DNA from: Pontixanthobacter aquaemixtae
GTDB lineage: Bacteria; Pseudomonadota; Alphaproteobacteria; Sphingomonadales; Sphingomonadaceae
Direction of reading: 5' to 3'
NCBI RefSeq assembly: GCF_009827395.1
Contig: NZ_WTYX01000002.1
Location: 372,001 to 436,000 of the forward strand
DNA length: 64,000 bases
Shown: piece by piece, positions 50,383-59,948 of the stretch
Position numbering within the stretch: position 1 is the stretch's first letter
How the letters are laid out: each line of letters opens with the position of its first letter
The notes under the pieces: generated by a model
The model's input: the letters and a program-made list of their open reading frames with translations, nothing else
What the model was told of the DNA's origin: nothing
Database searches by the model: none
Program-made: the position numbers and the translations under genes

Positions 50383-52365
50383 ATGTGCGGAATAGCCGGC
50401 TTTTGGACCCGATCCGGTTCTGCCGGCGGGGTTCAGCTGGATGCCGAGCTCCGCGGGGAAACATTGGCGCGGATGGCATCCGCCATCCGTCACCGCGGCC
50501 CTGACGAAGATGGGTTCTGGCAAGACGCCGATATCGGGATCGGTCTTGCCCACCGGCGCCTGTCCATTCTTGACCTGTCAGAGGCCGGATCGCAGCCGAT
50601 GCATTCGCCCAGCGATCGCTATGTGATCGTCTATAATGGCGAGATTTATAACCATCTGGATCTGCGCAAGCGGCTTGAAAGCGAGGGGGCTGCCCAAGGC
50701 TGGAAAGGGCATAGCGATACCGAGACGCTGCTGGCCTGTATCGACGCATGGGGTCTTGAAGCGACGCTGAAAGCGGCAAGCGGCATGTTTGCTCTCGCGC
50801 TGTGGGACAAGCAGGAAGGGACCCTTTCGCTTGCGCGCGATCGTTTGGGTGAGAAACCGCTTTTCTACGGGACCAGCGGCGGTGCCATCGTCTTTGCGTC
50901 AGAACTGAAATCCATCTGCGCGTTTCCGCAGTTCGAGCATTCGATCGACCAGAGCGCGGCCGCGTTGTTCTTGCGCTACTCCTACGTGCCGGCGCCCTTG
51001 TCGATTTTCAGGAATATTGCGAAACTGATGCCCGGCCAGATCGCCACTTTCGGCCCGGGGTCACTCGCACCTGAATTGATGTCCTATTGGACGCTCGCCG
51101 AAACCATCTCGTCGACCGCGCCCGCTAGAAATCAGAAAACCTCTTTGGCCGAGGCGGCCGATGCCGTCGAAGCAACGCTGACAGAAGTAGTCGCCTCGCA
51201 GCTGATAAGCGATGTCCCGATAGGTGCCTTCCTGTCGGGCGGAATTGATTCCTCGCTCATCACCGCGCTGATGCAGAAAGTCAGCGACAAACCGGTCAAG
51301 ACATTCTCGATCGGCTTTGAAGACGAACGCTTTGACGAAGCGCGTCATGCCGCAGAGGTTGCCGCGCATCTAGGCACAGAGCATCGCGAGATGATCCTGA
51401 CAGAGCGCGACATTCTGGATCTCGCCCCGTCTATTACCAGCATTTATGACGAACCCTTTGCCGATTCATCGCTTTTGCCGACCACCTTGCTCAGCCGGAT
51501 GGCGCGGGAGCATGTCACGGTATCGCTGTCCGGCGACGGCGGTGACGAAATGTTCGCGGGCTACAACCGGCATATTCACGGCCCGAAATTGTGGTCGAAG
51601 CTGGAACGGACACCCGGGTTTGCGCGCAAGCTGATCGGCAAATCGGCATCGTTCGCAGAAAGAGCGGTCACCCGCTCACCAAAATTGACCGCGCGCGTGA
51701 CCGGCGCATTGAAATTGCCCGTTACGGTCCCTGACAAACTCGCCCGGTTTGGCGATGCATTTGCCTCGTCAGACAGTCCCATTGCAATGTACGAGCTGCT
51801 GCTGGCCACCGGCGCCCGGCTCGAAAACGCACCGATCCAAGGATTGATCGAACGGTTGTCCAATGCGGTGGGCAAACAGGAGCTGAGCCTTGCCGAGCGG
51901 TTTATGGCATGGGACAGCCTTTCCTATTTGCCTGATGACATTCTGGTAAAGGTTGACCGCGCAGCGATGGCCAGCTCTCTCGAAACCAGAGCGCCATTTC
52001 TGGACAGCCGCACAATCGAAGCGGCCTGGTCGACCAATCTCGAACACAAGCTTGGGGTGCACGGAGGCAAGACCGTGCTGCGCGAAATCCTCTATCGCCA
52101 TTGCCCCAAAGCGATCATTGACCGGCCCAAACAGGGCTTCGCGATACCGCTCAACGACTGGCTTCGTCATGAGCTGCGCGATTGGGGGCAGGCCGCGATC
52201 GATGCCTATGCCAATCATGCAGAGCTGCGCCCCTTTGCCGCAACAATCGAGAGCGCATGGGCCGACCATCAGGCATCGAAGCGGCAACACGGAACCTTGT
52301 TGTTCAATGCAATCGTCCTGTCAGACTGGCTTAGCGCCACGAAGCGTGCTGTAGGAAGCGCCTGA
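50383..52365 (+). CDS. AsnB-type glutamine amidotransferase of the EPS locus
   Basis: A 660-residue class II glutamine amidotransferase/asparagine-synthetase. The N-terminal glutaminase has the catalytic Cys2 in MCGIAGFW, RHRGPDEDGFW and YNGEIYNHLDLRK; the synthetase domain has the PP-loop SGGIDSS (about residue 287) and SGDGGDEMFAGYNRH. The family makes asparagine, but in polysaccharide loci relatives amidate carboxyl groups of uronic acids. Here it lies among EPS genes, next to an RmlD-like reductase and an EpsG polymerase, so amidation of a hexuronate is the likelier role. It shares the TGATG stop/start with the next gene. Confidence 0.88.
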   Translation: MCGIAGFWTRSGSAGGVQLDAELRGETLARMASAIRHRGPDEDGFWQDADIGIGLAHRRLSILDLSEAGSQPMHSPSDRYVIVYNGEIYNHLDLRKRLESEGAAQGWKGHSDTETLLACIDAWGLEATLKAASGMFALALWDKQEGTLSLARDRLGEKPLFYGTSGGAIVFASELKSICAFPQFEHSIDQSAAALFLRYSYVPAPLSIFRNIAKLMPGQIATFGPGSLAPELMSYWTLAETISSTAPARNQKTSLAEAADAVEATLTEVVASQLISDVPIGAFLSGGIDSSLITALMQKVSDKPVKTFSIGFEDERFDEARHAAEVAAHLGTEHREMILTERDILDLAPSITSIYDEPFADSSLLPTTLLSRMAREHVTVSLSGDGGDEMFAGYNRHIHGPKLWSKLERTPGFARKLIGKSASFAERAVTRSPKLTARVTGALKLPVTVPDKLARFGDAFASSDSPIAMYELLLATGARLENAPIQGLIERLSNAVGKQELSLAERFMAWDSLSYLPDDILVKVDRAAMASSLETRAPFLDSRTIEAAWSTNLEHKLGVHGGKTVLREILYRHCPKAIIDRPKQGFAIPLNDWLRHELRDWGQAAIDAYANHAELRPFAATIESAWADHQASKRQHGTLLFNAIVLSDWLSATKRAVGSA

Positions 52366-53426
52366 TGATTGTTTATTGGTTGATGTTTGCGATTCCGGCG
52401 CTTCTGGCGGTTATTCTTTACCAGTCAGACAGACGCTTTGTGCTCGCCGCAACCATGCTGGTTCTGGCAGGTTTCTTTTTCATAATGGCCTTCCGCGAGA
52501 ATGGCGGAGACTATTACACCTACAATCTGTTTTACGAGGTGTTCGACGGAAGCCCGTTCGGCGAAGTTACCGACAAGACCGACTTTCTCTACGGGGCCAC
52601 CAATTGGATCGCGATGCAGTTCGATTGGGGGCTTTACGGCGTCAACGCGATTTGCGCGGTGATATTCCTGGTGTCGTTCTACATGTTTGTGCGGCACGAA
52701 CCTTACCCGCTGCTTTCGCTGGCCATCGCTGCGTCCTATTTCATCATCGTTGTTGCGATTGGATACACAAGGCAAGGGGTCGCCGCGGGGCTGCTTTTGT
52801 GGGGAACGGTGTTCCTGAGGCAGAAGAAGCCGTGGAAATATCTTGCCCTCCAACTGCTCGCAATCGGCTTCCACACATCGGCGGCATTTGCGCTCATATT
52901 TATCTATTTCGCTCTCAACATTCGCAATGTGCAGCTGAAGCGGGTGGTCTTTGCAGGACTGTTGGTATTTGGCGTTACCTCGGTCCTCGTCCTTCAGGCA
53001 GATGTCTTCCAGCGTTACATGGTCGGCTATGTCAGTGACCTTGACTATTACAGTTCCGATGGCGCTGCAGCCCGGCTGGCGCTTAGCTGGGTTGCCGCCG
53101 CGACCTTCTTCATCGTTTACAAATTCTGGCCTCAATCGGACCGGAAAATCTGGACCGCCTATGCTCTGCTTTCGCTTTTGCTGATCCCGATTCTGGCGAT
53201 CAACTCGACCATCGCAGACCGGCTCGGCCTATATGTGATTGCCTTGCAGATCGCCGTTTTCGGCCGGTTGCCGATGTTCGGCCACACGCAGGTCACGCGA
53301 ACATTCATCCTGCTGGGCACCATTGCGGTTTATGCGGCAGCGCTGGGCGTCTGGTTGGAATTGGGGAATTTCGCCAAGGTCTTGTGGCTACCCTATCAAA
53401 ATTATCTGTTCGGGGTCATTCCATGA
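52365..53426 (+). CDS. EpsG family polysaccharide polymerase
   Basis: A 353-residue membrane protein with about 10-11 hydrophobic segments. The motif ENGGDYYTYNLFYEVF (about 44-60) and the FDWGLYGVNAICAVIF-GYTRQGVAAGLLLWG region match the EpsG (Wzy-like) family. It would polymerise repeat units on the periplasmic side. TGATG at 52363-52367 couples it to the AsnB-like gene. Confidence 0.82.
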   Translation: MIVYWLMFAIPALLAVILYQSDRRFVLAATMLVLAGFFFIMAFRENGGDYYTYNLFYEVFDGSPFGEVTDKTDFLYGATNWIAMQFDWGLYGVNAICAVIFLVSFYMFVRHEPYPLLSLAIAASYFIIVVAIGYTRQGVAAGLLLWGTVFLRQKKPWKYLALQLLAIGFHTSAAFALIFIYFALNIRNVQLKRVVFAGLLVFGVTSVLVLQADVFQRYMVGYVSDLDYYSSDGAAARLALSWVAAATFFIVYKFWPQSDRKIWTAYALLSLLLIPILAINSTIADRLGLYVIALQIAVFGRLPMFGHTQVTRTFILLGTIAVYAAALGVWLELGNFAKVLWLPYQNYLFGVIP

Positions 53427-53457
53427 CCGGGCATGCGGATCGCCGGGCCGCCCAATC

Positions 53458-54642
53458 GTGAACGCTATCGATCATCTCAAGAATCCGTCCTTTTCTTCCT
53501 TCCTGGATCTGGCCCGGTGGGTGGCCGCATGGATCGTGTGCATCGGCCATTTGCGCAATCCGTTGTTCTTCGGTTTTGGCGCAATTGGTGAGGCAGCGCA
53601 GAACCCGCTGATTGTCGCATGGTATTTCGTTACCGGCTGGTATGGCGAAGCGGTCATCGTGTTTTTTGTGCTGAGCGGTTATCTCGTCGGCGGGTTGGGG
53701 ATCGCAAAATTTGCGGCAAACACCTTCAATCCTGCCCATTACGGGATCGACAGGGTTTCGCGCCTCTATGTCGCTTTCCTTCCCTCGCTGATCCTGACAG
53801 CCGCCCTCGACATTACCGGAATGCATTATTTCGGTGCTGCGGGCCTTTATGATGGAACGCAGGCGATGTTTGCCGAGAAACTGGGCGAGGCTGCTTTTGC
53901 TGAAGCTGTCACCGCGACAACTTTTCTGGGCAATCTGGCGATGTTGCAGACATTCCGGTTTGATTCCTTCGGGACGAATTCTCCACTATGGACCATCTCG
54001 GCAGAGTTCTGGTTCTATGTTGCCTTTGGCGCGGTATTGGCGTGCCTGATTGCTGTCCGATCAAAGCTTGGGCAGATCGCCGCCCTGCTGGCGGTTGGTA
54101 TCGCGCTGCTGTGGTTGCTGACCCCGACTTTCCTGTACTATCTCGGGCTGTGGCTGGTCGGGCTGGGCGTTGCCGCATTGCCTTCAAGCAAAGCACGCTG
54201 GCCAATCCTTTTCGCTATCCTGTTTGCCGCATTGCTGGTTGTTACCCGCCTCAAAGGAGACGCGCTGTCCGCCATCGCCTTCGGTCAAACGATCCGCGAT
54301 TACTCTGTGGCAATCGGTTTCGCACTGGTGCTTCACGCCATGCGCGACAATCAAAGCGCGATTTTGGCGCGCATGGCACAATTCAACAAATGGCTCGCTG
54401 ATTTTTCCTTCAGCATTTACCTGATCCACTTCCCGGTGATGATCTTTGTTCTGAGCGCGCTCTATTGGACGGGCAATTTCCCGGAAATTCGCACCGGCTA
54501 TGCTCCGACAGATCTGACCGGAATCATGATATATGGCGGCATCATCGCCTTATTGTTCGCAGTGTCGTGGGCATTTGCCCAATGCACCGAGCAGCAAACC
54601 TGGAAAATCCGCAGGTTTCTCAAAACCCGGTTTGCGAGTTAA
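53458..54642 (+). CDS. Acyltransferase family 3 (OafA/YrhL type)
   Basis: A 394-residue inner-membrane O-acyltransferase. The N-terminus has the family's FLDLARWVAAWIVCIGHLRN with the arginine and histidine used in catalysis, then FFVLSGYLVGGLGIAKF; about 10 TMs follow, with LADFSFSIYLIHFPVMIFVLS near residue 320. It likely acetylates or succinylates hydroxyl groups of the EPS. GTG 53458; the open frame begins earlier but overlaps the EpsG end. Confidence 0.86.
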   Translation: MNAIDHLKNPSFSSFLDLARWVAAWIVCIGHLRNPLFFGFGAIGEAAQNPLIVAWYFVTGWYGEAVIVFFVLSGYLVGGLGIAKFAANTFNPAHYGIDRVSRLYVAFLPSLILTAALDITGMHYFGAAGLYDGTQAMFAEKLGEAAFAEAVTATTFLGNLAMLQTFRFDSFGTNSPLWTISAEFWFYVAFGAVLACLIAVRSKLGQIAALLAVGIALLWLLTPTFLYYLGLWLVGLGVAALPSSKARWPILFAILFAALLVVTRLKGDALSAIAFGQTIRDYSVAIGFALVLHAMRDNQSAILARMAQFNKWLADFSFSIYLIHFPVMIFVLSALYWTGNFPEIRTGYAPTDLTGIMIYGGIIALLFAVSWAFAQCTEQQTWKIRRFLKTRFAS

Positions 54643-54672
54643 AGCGCCGCCCAAATAGCGATCAAGCGGCGA

Positions 54673-55935
54673 TCACAAACGCAGGTCGGCCTTACCCAGC
54701 GGAAGAACGCTTTTGAGATCGTAAAGAATGTGCGGATCCCGGCCAAAGGCTCTCAGCGCCTCTGCACCCATATCCTTGAACTCGTTATGCGCAACGGCCA
54801 GGATCACCGCGTCATAGGTGCCTGTGTCTGGCTTTGAGGCCAGCGGAATATCATACTCTTCCGAAGCCTGCTGCGGGTCCGCCCATGGATCAGTTACGTC
54901 CACATTGATGCCGTAATCTGCCAGCTCTTCGATCACATCGACAATGCGGGTGTTGCGCAGATCGGGGCAATTTTCTTTGAATGTAAGCCCCATGACCAGA
55001 ACGCGCGATCCATCGATCTGGATGCTCTTCTTCATCATCGCTTTGACCAGCTGGCCTGCGACATAGGCGCCCATTCCATCATTGATCCGGCGACCTGCCA
55101 GAATAACGTGGGGGTGATAGCCGATCGCCTCTGCCTTGTGTGTCAGATAGTAGGGATCAACACCGATACAGTGGCCCCCGACCAGACCGGGCCGGAAGGG
55201 CAGGAAATTCCATTTTGTGCCCGCCGCCTTGAGAACCGATTCAGTATCAATTCCCATCTTGTTGAAGATAATCGCCAGCTCATTGACCAGTGCGATATTG
55301 AGATCGCGCTGGGTATTCTCGATTACCTTTGCCGCTTCCGCGACCTTGATCGATTGCGCCTTATACGTCCCGGCAGTGATTATTTCGCGGTAAAGCGCGT
55401 CAACTTTCTCTGCCGCCTCTTCGGTTGAGCCGGAAGTGACTTTGCAAATGGTTGGCAGGCGATGCTCCTTATCGCCCGGATTGATCCGTTCGGGGCTATA
55501 GCCGCAAAAGAAGTCCTGATTGAATGTAAGGCCCGATGTCTGCTCCAGCACGGGCACACAATCCTGTTCGGTTGCGCCGGGGTAAACCGTGCTTTCGTAG
55601 ATTACCAGATCGCCCTTTTTCAAAACCTTGCCGACAGTTTCCGATGCGCCGATCAATGGACGCAAATCGGGCCGTTTGAATTCGTCTATCGGCGTTGGAA
55701 CGGTGACGATGTAGATGTCGCAATCAGCCAGATCGTCAGCATTGTCGGTGAAGCTCAGCTTGCGGGCGGCCTGCAGATCTTCGGTTTCGGTCTCAAGCGT
55801 TTGGTCAACGCCTTTGCGAAGGTCGGCAATGCGCTGCGCATTGATATCAAAGCCGATTACGTCGCGCTTCTTCCCGAATTCGACGGCAAGCGGCAAGCCA
55901 ACGTAGCCCAGACCGATAATGGCAATTTTGCCCAT
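54673..55935 (-). CDS. tviB: UDP-N-acetyl-hexosamine 6-dehydrogenase (TviB/WbpO type)
   Basis: Makes a UDP-N-acetylhexuronate (GalNAcA or GlcNAcA) with NAD. Seen: [20 protein letters not shown] (Rossmann), the [12 protein letters not shown] segment, [13 protein letters not shown], catalytic cysteine in [17 protein letters not shown], and [15 protein letters not shown]. About 420 residues, full length. ATG 55935 preferred to TTG 55941. Distinct from the wecC gene in the same locus. Convergent to the acyltransferase gene. Confidence 0.9.
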   Translation of the reverse strand: MGKIAIIGLGYVGLPLAVEFGKKRDVIGFDINAQRIADLRKGVDQTLETETEDLQAARKLSFTDNADDLADCDIYIVTVPTPIDEFKRPDLRPLIGASETVGKVLKKGDLVIYESTVYPGATEQDCVPVLEQTSGLTFNQDFFCGYSPERINPGDKEHRLPTICKVTSGSTEEAAEKVDALYREIITAGTYKAQSIKVAEAAKVIENTQRDLNIALVNELAIIFNKMGIDTESVLKAAGTKWNFLPFRPGLVGGHCIGVDPYYLTHKAEAIGYHPHVILAGRRINDGMGAYVAGQLVKAMMKKSIQIDGSRVLVMGLTFKENCPDLRNTRIVDVIEELADYGINVDVTDPWADPQQASEEYDIPLASKPDTGTYDAVILAVAHNEFKDMGAEALRAFGRDPHILYDLKSVLPLGKADLRL

Positions 55936-56182
55936 ACTCAAAAAACCCTTCAGACCACGTTGGAACCTTGGTGCGATCTCAACTCTTCAAAGAGGCCAAT
56001 TGGATGGATCGGGAAAAGCTGAAATTTCCCCAGCCAATAGAGACATATTTCAGAAATTCGAGGGGTTACTGGCGATATTTTTTTCGCTAAGGCGCGATTT
56101 GTGCCGTTCGGAGGGGCTGACTTCGGCGTGTTGCTACACTGCGTGGCCTTGCCATGGCCCCCCAACCTATTGGAGATTTTTC
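55936..56182. promoter_or_regulatory. Divergent intergenic region tviB / sugar transferase
   Basis: 247 bases. AT-richer than the flanks around 56030-56090 (TTTTTTTCGCTAAGG). A TACACT element at 56134-56139 could be a -10 for the plus-strand gene but has no good -35. A Shine-Dalgarno TTGGAG lies at 56170-56175. Confidence 0.35.
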
Positions 56183-57484
56183 GTGCTGACCCAGCATGAC
56201 AAACCACAGGTTGCTCAATCGGAGCACCCGCTGTCCGGACGCGCGGTGCAATTTTTCTGCATTGTCACATTCGGCCTGGTAGTTCCGGTCCTGATCTGGC
56301 TGGCGGCGCGGTTTACCGAGGTCGACGCACGATATGTGCCCAACACGGCTGCGGGCGCAACGATTGCCGCACTGGCCAGCTGGTACATTCTGGACCGGCT
56401 GCGGATCTACGCGAAGGCGCGGCAATTGTCCTATGTGGTTCCGGTAAACCTGCTTACCTTCGGCTCGGCTTTCGCGGCGATCGGGCTGATGAGGGCGCCA
56501 TACAGCACGTCATTATTTTTCGGCTGCCTGCTGATGACAATGGCAACCGGGTACGTCCTCACCGCGCTCACTCGCCTTGGCAACAAGCCGCAATATCTGA
56601 TTGCAGGCGGAAGGGTTTCGGAAATTCCCCATCGCGGCAATCAGATTGCTGTCACTTCTTCAGCGGAAATCGAGGCGCTGATCGATAGCGGGTCGATCCA
56701 AGGGTCACTGGTCGGTGACCTGCACCATGATCACGATGATGAGTGGGAGCGGCTTTTTGCCAAGGCCGCGCTGCGCGGTATCCCTGTCTATCATTACCGC
56801 CAAATATTAGAGCTAGAGACCGGGCAAGTCCGGATCGACCGGCTGAGCGAAAACGTTCTCGGGTCGCTCATCCCAAACCTGCCCTATATGGCGCTGAAGC
56901 GGACGTTGGATGTGCTCGCGGTGATTGTCCTCTCGCCGCTGCTTATTCTGCTGATGGCCATCATCGCTATCGTCATCAAGTTCGATTCAAGAGGATCCGT
57001 GCTGTTTATCCAGGACCGGATGGGCTTTCGCGGCGAGGTTTTCCGGATGGTGAAGTTCCGCACCATGCGCGCACGCGAGGTCGATGACGACGCATTGGCG
57101 CAGCGCGAAGATGCCATGACCAGAAGCGATGATGACCGGATCACGCGGGTTGGCCGGTTCCTGCGCAAAGTCCGCCTTGATGAGCTGCCCCAGGCTTGGA
57201 ACATCCTGAAGGGCGAGATGAGCTGGATTGGTCCGCGTCCGGAGGCGATCAGCCTTTCGGAATGGTATGAAAAGGAAATTCCCTTCTATTCCTACCGCCA
57301 CATTGTCCGGCCCGGCCTGACCGGTTGGGCGCAAGTCAATCAAGGGCACGTTACCGATCTTGGCGATGCCAATGCCAAGCTTCGTTACGATTTCTATTAT
57401 GTCAAAAACATCTCGCACTGGCTGGATATGCTGATCGCACTGAAGACGATCCGCGTCGTGCTGAGCGGGATCGGTGCGAAATAG
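56183..57484 (+). CDS. Undecaprenyl-phosphate sugar phosphotransferase (WcaJ/WbaP type)
   Basis: Starts repeat-unit synthesis by moving a sugar-1-phosphate to undecaprenyl phosphate. The N-terminal half has four hydrophobic segments (about residues 15-110); residues about 230-433 are the bacterial sugar transferase domain: MALKRTLDVLAVIVLSPLL, IQDRMGFRGEVFRMVKFRTMR, RVGRFLRKVRLDELPQAWNIL, MSWIGPRPE and TGWAQVNQG. GTG 56183 has a TTGGAG site 7 bases before it; a longer frame was rejected because it crosses the divergent region. The donor sugar is not readable from sequence. Confidence 0.9.
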   Translation: MLTQHDKPQVAQSEHPLSGRAVQFFCIVTFGLVVPVLIWLAARFTEVDARYVPNTAAGATIAALASWYILDRLRIYAKARQLSYVVPVNLLTFGSAFAAIGLMRAPYSTSLFFGCLLMTMATGYVLTALTRLGNKPQYLIAGGRVSEIPHRGNQIAVTSSAEIEALIDSGSIQGSLVGDLHHDHDDEWERLFAKAALRGIPVYHYRQILELETGQVRIDRLSENVLGSLIPNLPYMALKRTLDVLAVIVLSPLLILLMAIIAIVIKFDSRGSVLFIQDRMGFRGEVFRMVKFRTMRAREVDDDALAQREDAMTRSDDDRITRVGRFLRKVRLDELPQAWNILKGEMSWIGPRPEAISLSEWYEKEIPFYSYRHIVRPGLTGWAQVNQGHVTDLGDANAKLRYDFYYVKNISHWLDMLIALKTIRVVLSGIGAK

Positions 57485-57516
57485 CGCACCGGTAATATTT
57501 TTTAGGATCCACAATA

Positions 57517-58530
57517 ATGCGCAAAGTTTTCGTCACCGGGACCGCCGGATTCATCGGGTTTCATCTCGCTCAACTGCTCTTGAAAGAGGGCTTTGCCGTG
57601 GTCGGGTTTGACGGAATGACCGATTATTACGACGTGCGGATCAAGGAACGCCGCCACCAGATGCTGCTGCAAAACCAGCATTTCAAAGCGCATGTCGGAA
57701 TGCTCGAGGATTTTGATGCTCTGCGCGATCTGATGCTCGAAGAAAAACCCGATGTGATCGTCCATTTGGCGGCGCAGGCGGGGGTCCGTTACAGCCTGGA
57801 AAACCCGCGCGCCTATCTCGACTCCAACATCACCGGCACTTTCAACATCATGGAATGCGCGCGCGAATTGGCCGTCGACCATCTGCTGATGGCCAGCACA
57901 AGCAGCGTCTATGGCGCCAATGAAGACATGCCGTTTGACGAGCTGGAGCGCGTCGAAACGCCGCTGACTTTCTACGCCGCGACCAAGAAGGCCAATGAGT
58001 CGATGGCGCACAGCTATGCGCATTTGTGGAATTTGCCGACCACCATGTTCCGCTTCTTCACCGTCTATGGCCCTTGGGGCCGGCCCGATATGGCGCTGTT
58101 CAAATTCACCAAGGGTATTCTCGATGGCACGCCGATCGACATTTACAATCACGGCGAAATGTACCGCGATTTCACCTTTGTGACCGATCTGGTGCGCGGA
58201 ATCCGTCTGCTGATCGATGCGGTTCCGGAGCGGCCCGCAAACAGAGAAGATATCGCCGAAGGTGACAGCCTTTCCCCCGCCGCGCCGTTCCGCGTGGTCA
58301 ATATCGGCAATAGCGACAAGGTGAAGCTGACCGATTTCATCGACGCGATCGAGGAGGAGTGCGGAGTCAAAGCCAACCGCAACTATATGGAAATGCAGAA
58401 AGGCGATGTGCCCGCCACATGGGCCAATGCCGATCTGCTCAAATCGCTCACCGGATACCAGCCGCAAACCGATTTCCGCGAGGGAATCCGGCAATTTGTT
58501 GAATGGTATCGCGCCTATTACAGCGTGTGA
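57517..58530 (+). CDS. UDP-glucuronate 4-epimerase-like enzyme
   Basis: A 337-residue extended SDR epimerase. MRKVFVTGTAGFIGFHLAQLL (Rossmann GxxGxxG), VIVHLAAQAGVRYSLENPRAY, ASTSSVYGAN, catalytic YAATKKANE (Y-x3-K), RFFTVYGPWGRPDMALF and the YRDFTFVTDLV segment match UDP-glucuronate 4-epimerases (LspL/Cap1J). The likely product UDP-galacturonic acid needs a UDP-GlcA supply from elsewhere, since no Ugd gene is in the window. It follows the initiating transferase by 32 bases. Confidence 0.83.
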   Translation: MRKVFVTGTAGFIGFHLAQLLLKEGFAVVGFDGMTDYYDVRIKERRHQMLLQNQHFKAHVGMLEDFDALRDLMLEEKPDVIVHLAAQAGVRYSLENPRAYLDSNITGTFNIMECARELAVDHLLMASTSSVYGANEDMPFDELERVETPLTFYAATKKANESMAHSYAHLWNLPTTMFRFFTVYGPWGRPDMALFKFTKGILDGTPIDIYNHGEMYRDFTFVTDLVRGIRLLIDAVPERPANREDIAEGDSLSPAAPFRVVNIGNSDKVKLTDFIDAIEEECGVKANRNYMEMQKGDVPATWANADLLKSLTGYQPQTDFREGIRQFVEWYRAYYSV

Positions 58531-58536
58531 GGCGAT

Positions 58537-59838
58537 TTAGCTGGCGAGACGCAGTCCCGGCCTGCTCTGTTTCATTTGCGCATCGGGCCAAATACCGCGC
58601 GTGTCATAGACCATGGCATGCTGACGTTCCTCTGCGGGAACAACTTTGAAAATGTCATGATCGACCAGAACGATCAGAATCCCGCAGTTCTCCAGCGCAA
58701 AGTCGATATCGACCAGTTCCGCGCCCGTTGAATCGAATTCACGCGGCAATTGCGCAGCATAGGGTTCGACGATTTTCACGCGGTCGCCGAATTTGCGGGC
58801 AATCTTGGCCGCGACGAACCGTGCCGGGCTCTCGCGGAAGTCATCGATATTGGCTTTGAATGCTAGGCCGAGGCAGGCGACCGGCATGCCCGGATTGTCT
58901 TCGATCAGCTTGGTCGCTTGTTCGACCACATGGTGCATTTTTCCGTCATTCACTTCGCGCCCGGTCCTGATCAGCGGCGAATGCTCGGGCGCGCCGTGAA
59001 TGATGAAATAGGGATCAACCGCGATACAGTGGCCGCCCACACCCGGGCCGGGCTGCAGGATGTTTACGCGCGGATGGCGGTTGGCAAGCTTGATCACCTC
59101 CCAAACATCCAGATCCATTTCGTCGGCGATCATCGAAAGTTCGTTGGCGAAAGCAATGTTCACATCGCGATAGGCGTTTTCGACCAGCTTGGTCATTTCG
59201 GCGCTGCGCGCATCGGTGGTCACGCATGTGCCGCGCACAAACCGCTTGTAGAACGCCAAGGCTTTGCGCGCGCAACGCGGGGTGATTCCGCCAATCGAGC
59301 GGTCGTTATGCGTCAGTTCTTCAAGGATTTTTCCGGGAAGAACGCGCTCTGGGCAATAGGCGATGGCAACATCGGGCGTTTCATCTGTCTTGCCCGGCAA
59401 TTTGAGATCCGGACGCAATCCCGAAATCAGATCGCGCATCGCCTCGGTCGTGCCCACTGGAGAAGTCGATTCGAGGATGATCGTGTCACCCTTTTTAAGC
59501 ACGCCCGCCACTTCGGTCGCGGCTGACATCACATAGGATGTATCGGGCGTATGGTGCCCGTCCTTTTCGAACGGTGTTGGAACCGCGATGACAAACACAT
59601 CGGCAGGAACGATCTGGGTCGATGCTTTGAGCATTCCACGCTGGACAACGCCGCGGACAAGGCCGTCCAGATCAACCTCTTCAATGTGGATTTCGCCGCG
59701 ATTGATCGTTTCGACCACGCTCTCTGTCACATCGATACCGGTAACCGGACAATTGGCCCGCGCGATGATCGCCGCGGTGGGGAGGCCGATATAGCCGAGG
59801 CCGATGACACAGACTTGGGGTTTTTCTTCGCCGCGCAT
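58537..59838 (-). CDS. wecC: UDP-N-acetyl-D-mannosamine dehydrogenase
   Basis: Makes UDP-ManNAcA. Seen: VCVIGLGYIGLPTAAIIA, PADVFVIAVPTPFEKDG, AYCPERVLPGKILEEL, catalytic cysteine in GPGVGGHCIAVDPYFI, and GLAFKANIDDFRESPA; 433 residues. The HxxDPY and ERVLPG motifs separate it from the TviB-type enzyme upstream. Together with wecB it gives ManNAcA from UDP-GlcNAc. Confidence 0.93.
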   Translation of the reverse strand: MRGEEKPQVCVIGLGYIGLPTAAIIARANCPVTGIDVTESVVETINRGEIHIEEVDLDGLVRGVVQRGMLKASTQIVPADVFVIAVPTPFEKDGHHTPDTSYVMSAATEVAGVLKKGDTIILESTSPVGTTEAMRDLISGLRPDLKLPGKTDETPDVAIAYCPERVLPGKILEELTHNDRSIGGITPRCARKALAFYKRFVRGTCVTTDARSAEMTKLVENAYRDVNIAFANELSMIADEMDLDVWEVIKLANRHPRVNILQPGPGVGGHCIAVDPYFIIHGAPEHSPLIRTGREVNDGKMHHVVEQATKLIEDNPGMPVACLGLAFKANIDDFRESPARFVAAKIARKFGDRVKIVEPYAAQLPREFDSTGAELVDIDFALENCGILIVLVDHDIFKVVPAEERQHAMVYDTRGIWPDAQMKQSRPGLRLAS

Positions 59839-59893
59839 GATAATCCTGCTGAGTAAGTTCAGCCGGAGCGTTACGGAGAAAGGGTAAATATAG

Positions 59894-59915
59894 CGGTAAC
59901 GTTCGCAATTTACCG
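59894..59915. promoter_or_regulatory. Inverted repeat upstream of wecC
   Basis: CGGTAA and TTACCG arms separated by 10 bases in the 110-base wecC/wecB gap; an AT-rich TATATT element lies next to it on the minus strand. Candidate promoter/operator for wecC. Confidence 0.3.
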
Positions 59916-59948
59916 GTGACCTTGGCTTGCGGGCTTTGGCGAACCGGA

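Noticed and set aside
50383-52365. Plain asparagine synthetase for amino-acid supply
   Set aside because: Not excluded, but EPS context makes sugar amidation likelier; kept as a finding.
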